13,997 nt of DNA, taken from JAKLFA01 sp038222225. Its GTDB lineage: Bacteria; Omnitrophota; Gorgyraeia; Zapsychrales; JANLHA01. The notes under the pieces were generated by a model. That model was not told the DNA's origin. It saw only the letters and a list, made by a program, of their open reading frames with translations, and searched no databases. The DNA is taken from assembly GCA_038222225.1 (NCBI GenBank), contig JBBRHV010000058.1, positions 1 through 13,997 on the forward strand, written 5' to 3'. A program made the position numbers and the translations under genes. How positions within the stretch are numbered: the first letter of the stretch is position 1; every line of letters begins with the position of its first letter. This document shows positions 12,357 through 13,997 of this stretch, one piece after another.

Positions 12357-12784
12357 TGGCTACGCTGGGGTGCGTGCAGCTGACTTTGGCCTCGTTTGAA
12401 CGCGTTAAGATTTATTATGGACTTAAGACAGGAAGGTTATACAATAACCCATGAGTAAAGCAAGATGAGGGATTGAGTCATAATAGGGAGTTGCATTTAT
12501 GATGAAGATATTCACTGAGCTTACCCCAGGAAACTCTACACGTAAATGGCTTTAATTATCGGGGTGAGGTCACCGCGTCCTTTGGTATTCAAAAGAAGGA
12601 GTTTTAAAAAGCCCAGCGCCATTTTGGCGTTGGGCTTTTTTAATGTACTTTCTAGGAGGAAAAAGGTGAGAAAATGACGGCCTTTTTTGTCGGAACGCTT
12701 GTGCAAGATCGGTCTGATAAAAAAAAGATTGTCTGCGAGGATGGGGATGATATAGTATTTGAACAAAGAAAAGGGTGCTCTGTT
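12357..12784. other. Gene-poor spacer with a palindrome, a tiny ORF and a terminator
   Basis: GGTTAT-ACA-ATAACC (12435-12449) overlaps a TACAAT -10 candidate with TGGACT 16 nt upstream. An 18-codon ORF at 12499-12555 begins MMKIFTEL and has AGGGAG at 12485-12490; it matches nothing recognised. The strong hairpin at 12606-12642 ends any transcript from here. AGGAGG at 12653-12658 is 15 nt before ATG 12674. Further on is a weak promoter candidate (TTGTCT 12729-12734, TATAGT 12751-12756). Confidence 0.5.
12606..12642. terminator. Strong bidirectional terminator
   Basis: AAAAAGCCCAGCGCCA and TGGCGTTGGGCTTTTTT pair over about 16 bp with one G-U pair around a TTT loop. The A-tract and T-tract on both sides allow termination on either strand. 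Confidence 0.9.
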
Positions 12785-13120
12785 ATGGATGCAAAAAAGT
12801 GGCCGGTTTTGGCGCAAGTTTTAATAGCGTTAGGGTGTATCAACGGGCTCAGAGGTATTATCGGAGGATGGGCTGGCCAAAGCATTGTGGATAGCATTTT
12901 CGGAATTGCCGGTTTGATCATATTTTGGAGCGTTTATAAGTTTAAATACTGGGCATTGATTGGATTAACAATACTGCTTTCTCTGAATATTCTTTCTATG
13001 ATATTGAACATGTTTGGAGGAACGCCGCCTGCCATGGGGATTATTATGGTTGCGTTTAATGGTCTCATTATTTATTATTTTAATTCAAAGGCGATCAAAA
13101 ATTTGTTTGCCGCTCAGTAA
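12785..13120 (+). CDS. Small integral membrane protein of unknown function
   Basis: 111 residues from ATG 12785, starting MDAKKWPVLAQVLIALGC. Three or four hydrophobic segments are visible: near residues 8-30, 35-53 (SIFGIAGLIIFWSVYKF), 55-73 (YWALIGLTILLSLNIL) and 80-100 (MGIIMVAFNGLIIYYF). No family was recognised with certainty. The frame is open back to ATG 12674 (148 residues), but the added 37 residues are hydrophilic and poorly served by the AGGAGG 15 nt away. AAAGGG (12770-12775) lies 9 nt before 12785, and a TATAGT promoter candidate sits just before it. The start is therefore a judgement. Confidence 0.6.
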   Translation: MDAKKWPVLAQVLIALGCINGLRGIIGGWAGQSIVDSIFGIAGLIIFWSVYKFKYWALIGLTILLSLNILSMILNMFGGTPPAMGIIMVAFNGLIIYYFNSKAIKNLFAAQ

Positions 13121-13170
13121 TGACGGGATGCGATCCCGCAAATTTCCGGAATCTTACAAAGGATCGGGTA

Positions 13171-13518
13171 ATGGATGAAATTAAGAAGATCACTGAAAGG
13201 ATCAAAGAATTTCGAGATGAGCGCGATTGGAAACAGTTCCACGACCCGAAAAATGTGGCGATCTCTATTATGCTGGAAGCTTCCGAATTGCTGGAGCATT
13301 TTCAATGGAAAACAAAGGCCGAGGTTGAGGATTTTATTCAGAACAATCGTGAATCCGTTCAGGACGAAATTGCGGATATTGCCATGTATTTGTTTGAGCT
13401 GGCAGATAATTTGGGGATCGATCTTATTGATGCGATGGAGAAAAAGCTCAAGAAAAATGCTGCCAAGTATCCGGTGAGCAAGGCCAAAGGAACGCATAAG
13501 AAGTATAATCAGCTGTGA
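13171..13518 (+). CDS. MazG-like nucleotide pyrophosphohydrolase
   Basis: 115 residues. An all-alpha NTP pyrophosphatase of the MazG/dCTPase (RS21-C6-like) type: DERDWKQFHDPKNVAISIMLEASELLEHFQW carries the first acidic motif (E36, E39) and DEIADIAMYLFELAD the second (E66, D69), which bind Mg2+. Such enzymes hydrolyse dNTPs or modified NTPs to monophosphates in house-cleaning. ATG 13171 is preferred over ATG 13120, because AAAGGA (13158-13163) sits 7 nt upstream and homologues begin at this point. It follows the membrane protein by 50 nt. Confidence 0.88.
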   Translation: MDEIKKITERIKEFRDERDWKQFHDPKNVAISIMLEASELLEHFQWKTKAEVEDFIQNNRESVQDEIADIAMYLFELADNLGIDLIDAMEKKLKKNAAKYPVSKAKGTHKKYNQL

Positions 13519-13574
13519 AAGATTTCCTGAATACGCAGATTCTGCCGAGGAACACCTTTATTCTAGAGTTATTT

Positions 13575-13997
13575 ATGAGTAATACAAATGATGATCCAAT
13601 CAAGCCGAAGCGTCGCATCCGTTATAAAGGGACGCACCCCCGCACTTTTAAAGAAAAATATAAAGAACTCAATTTTGAGAAATACCCGTTAGAGGTCGAA
13701 AAAGTGATTCAGGCGGGAAAAACTCCGGCCGGCACGCATCGCCCGATTTGCGTGCGGGAAGTTTTAGATGTTTTGGCCCCGTTGCCTGGAGAGACCGGTT
13801 TGGACGCGACCTTAGGTTTTGGCGGACATGCGGTTGAGCTGCTCAAAAAGATTACGCCGTATGGCCGGTTATTTGCGCTGGATGTTGACCCGCTGGAACT
13901 GGCGCGCACGGAAAAACGTTTACGCGCAATGGGATTCAGTGAACAGGAATTGATCATCAAACGCAGTAATTTTGCCGGAATGGCTAAACTGCTCAGT
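13575..13997 (+). CDS. rsmH: RsmH-family 16S rRNA (cytosine-N4) methyltransferase, N-terminal part (runs off window)
   Basis: 141 codons are present without a stop. An N-terminal extension (RRIRYKGTHPRTFKEKYKEL, then KTPAGTHRPICVREVLDVL) precedes the SAM-binding core: GLDATLGFGGHAVELL (about residues 75-90) and ALDVDPLELA (101-110). The RsmH motif G-x-GGH is clear. Classical RsmH, which methylates C1402 of 16S rRNA, starts close to the HxPV motif; this form has about 50 extra residues and HRPIC, matching an extended subfamily found in some genomes beside the standard copy. No mra/dcw neighbours are seen upstream. ATG 13575 lacks a strong ribosome site. Confidence 0.82.
   Translation, partial: MSNTNDDPIKPKRRIRYKGTHPRTFKEKYKELNFEKYPLEVEKVIQAGKTPAGTHRPICVREVLDVLAPLPGETGLDATLGFGGHAVELLKKITPYGRLFALDVDPLELARTEKRLRAMGFSEQELIIKRSNFAGMAKLLS

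Noticed and set aside
13124..13138. CGGGAT-GCG-ATCCCG hairpin after the membrane protein gene as a terminator
   Set aside because: The stem is perfect but no T-tract follows, and the MazG-like gene begins 33 nt later; it is more likely incidental.

Overview
The window looks like accessory chromosome from a Gram-negative-type, probably uncultured bacterium. Two or three predicted lipoproteins, a DUF3108 envelope protein, strong AGGAGG-type ribosome sites, mixed base composition and many hairpin-rich intergenic repeats fit lineages such as Omnitrophota. That placement is inference from style, not from a marker gene. No rRNA, tRNA or CRISPR array was seen.

Left edge (1-783): the 3' end of an IS21-family element (last codons of istB plus its terminal repeats) abuts the 3' remnant of an SRPBCC/AHSA1-like gene, followed by an intact GFA/CENP-V-type zinc protein. 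Region 784-1735: a hairpin, then a HigB/RelE-type toxin and XRE antitoxin pair with its own promoter, palindromic operator and terminator. Region 1832-3794: an exported Lys/His-rich repeat protein and a transglutaminase-like lipoprotein, closed by a terminator. Region 3795-4600: an interspersed repeat, a promoter-to-terminator segment that looks like a small RNA, and a small membrane protein.

Region 4640-6510: 11-bp tandem repeats precede a protein joining a YhcG/DUF1016 N-terminal domain to a staphylococcal-nuclease domain. Next comes an ORF6N-domain gene whose 5' end is interrupted by a hairpin-rich insert of about 165 bp. Region 6511-8100: two more copies of the interspersed repeat surround an orphan soluble histidine kinase. 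Region 8116-11031: a frameshifted SAM methyltransferase, then a NudC-type NAD diphosphatase translationally coupled to a GT-A-like glycosyltransferase. Region 11133-12356: a small lmo0937-like membrane protein and a DUF3108 lipoprotein. Region 12357-13997: a terminator-bearing spacer, a small membrane protein, a MazG-like pyrophosphohydrolase and the start of an RsmH-family methyltransferase.

The genes do not form one pathway. The common thread is mobile or selfish DNA (IS21 end, toxin-antitoxin, ORF6N, DUF1016-nuclease, palindromic repeats) mixed with envelope and housekeeping genes. The histidine kinase and the lmo0937-like gene share a long palindromic promoter element, which suggests common, possibly stress-related, control. 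The strongest leads are the in-frame insert in the ORF6N gene, the DUF1016-nuclease fusion with its iteron-like repeats, the small-RNA candidate, the shared promoter and the three-copy repeat family.
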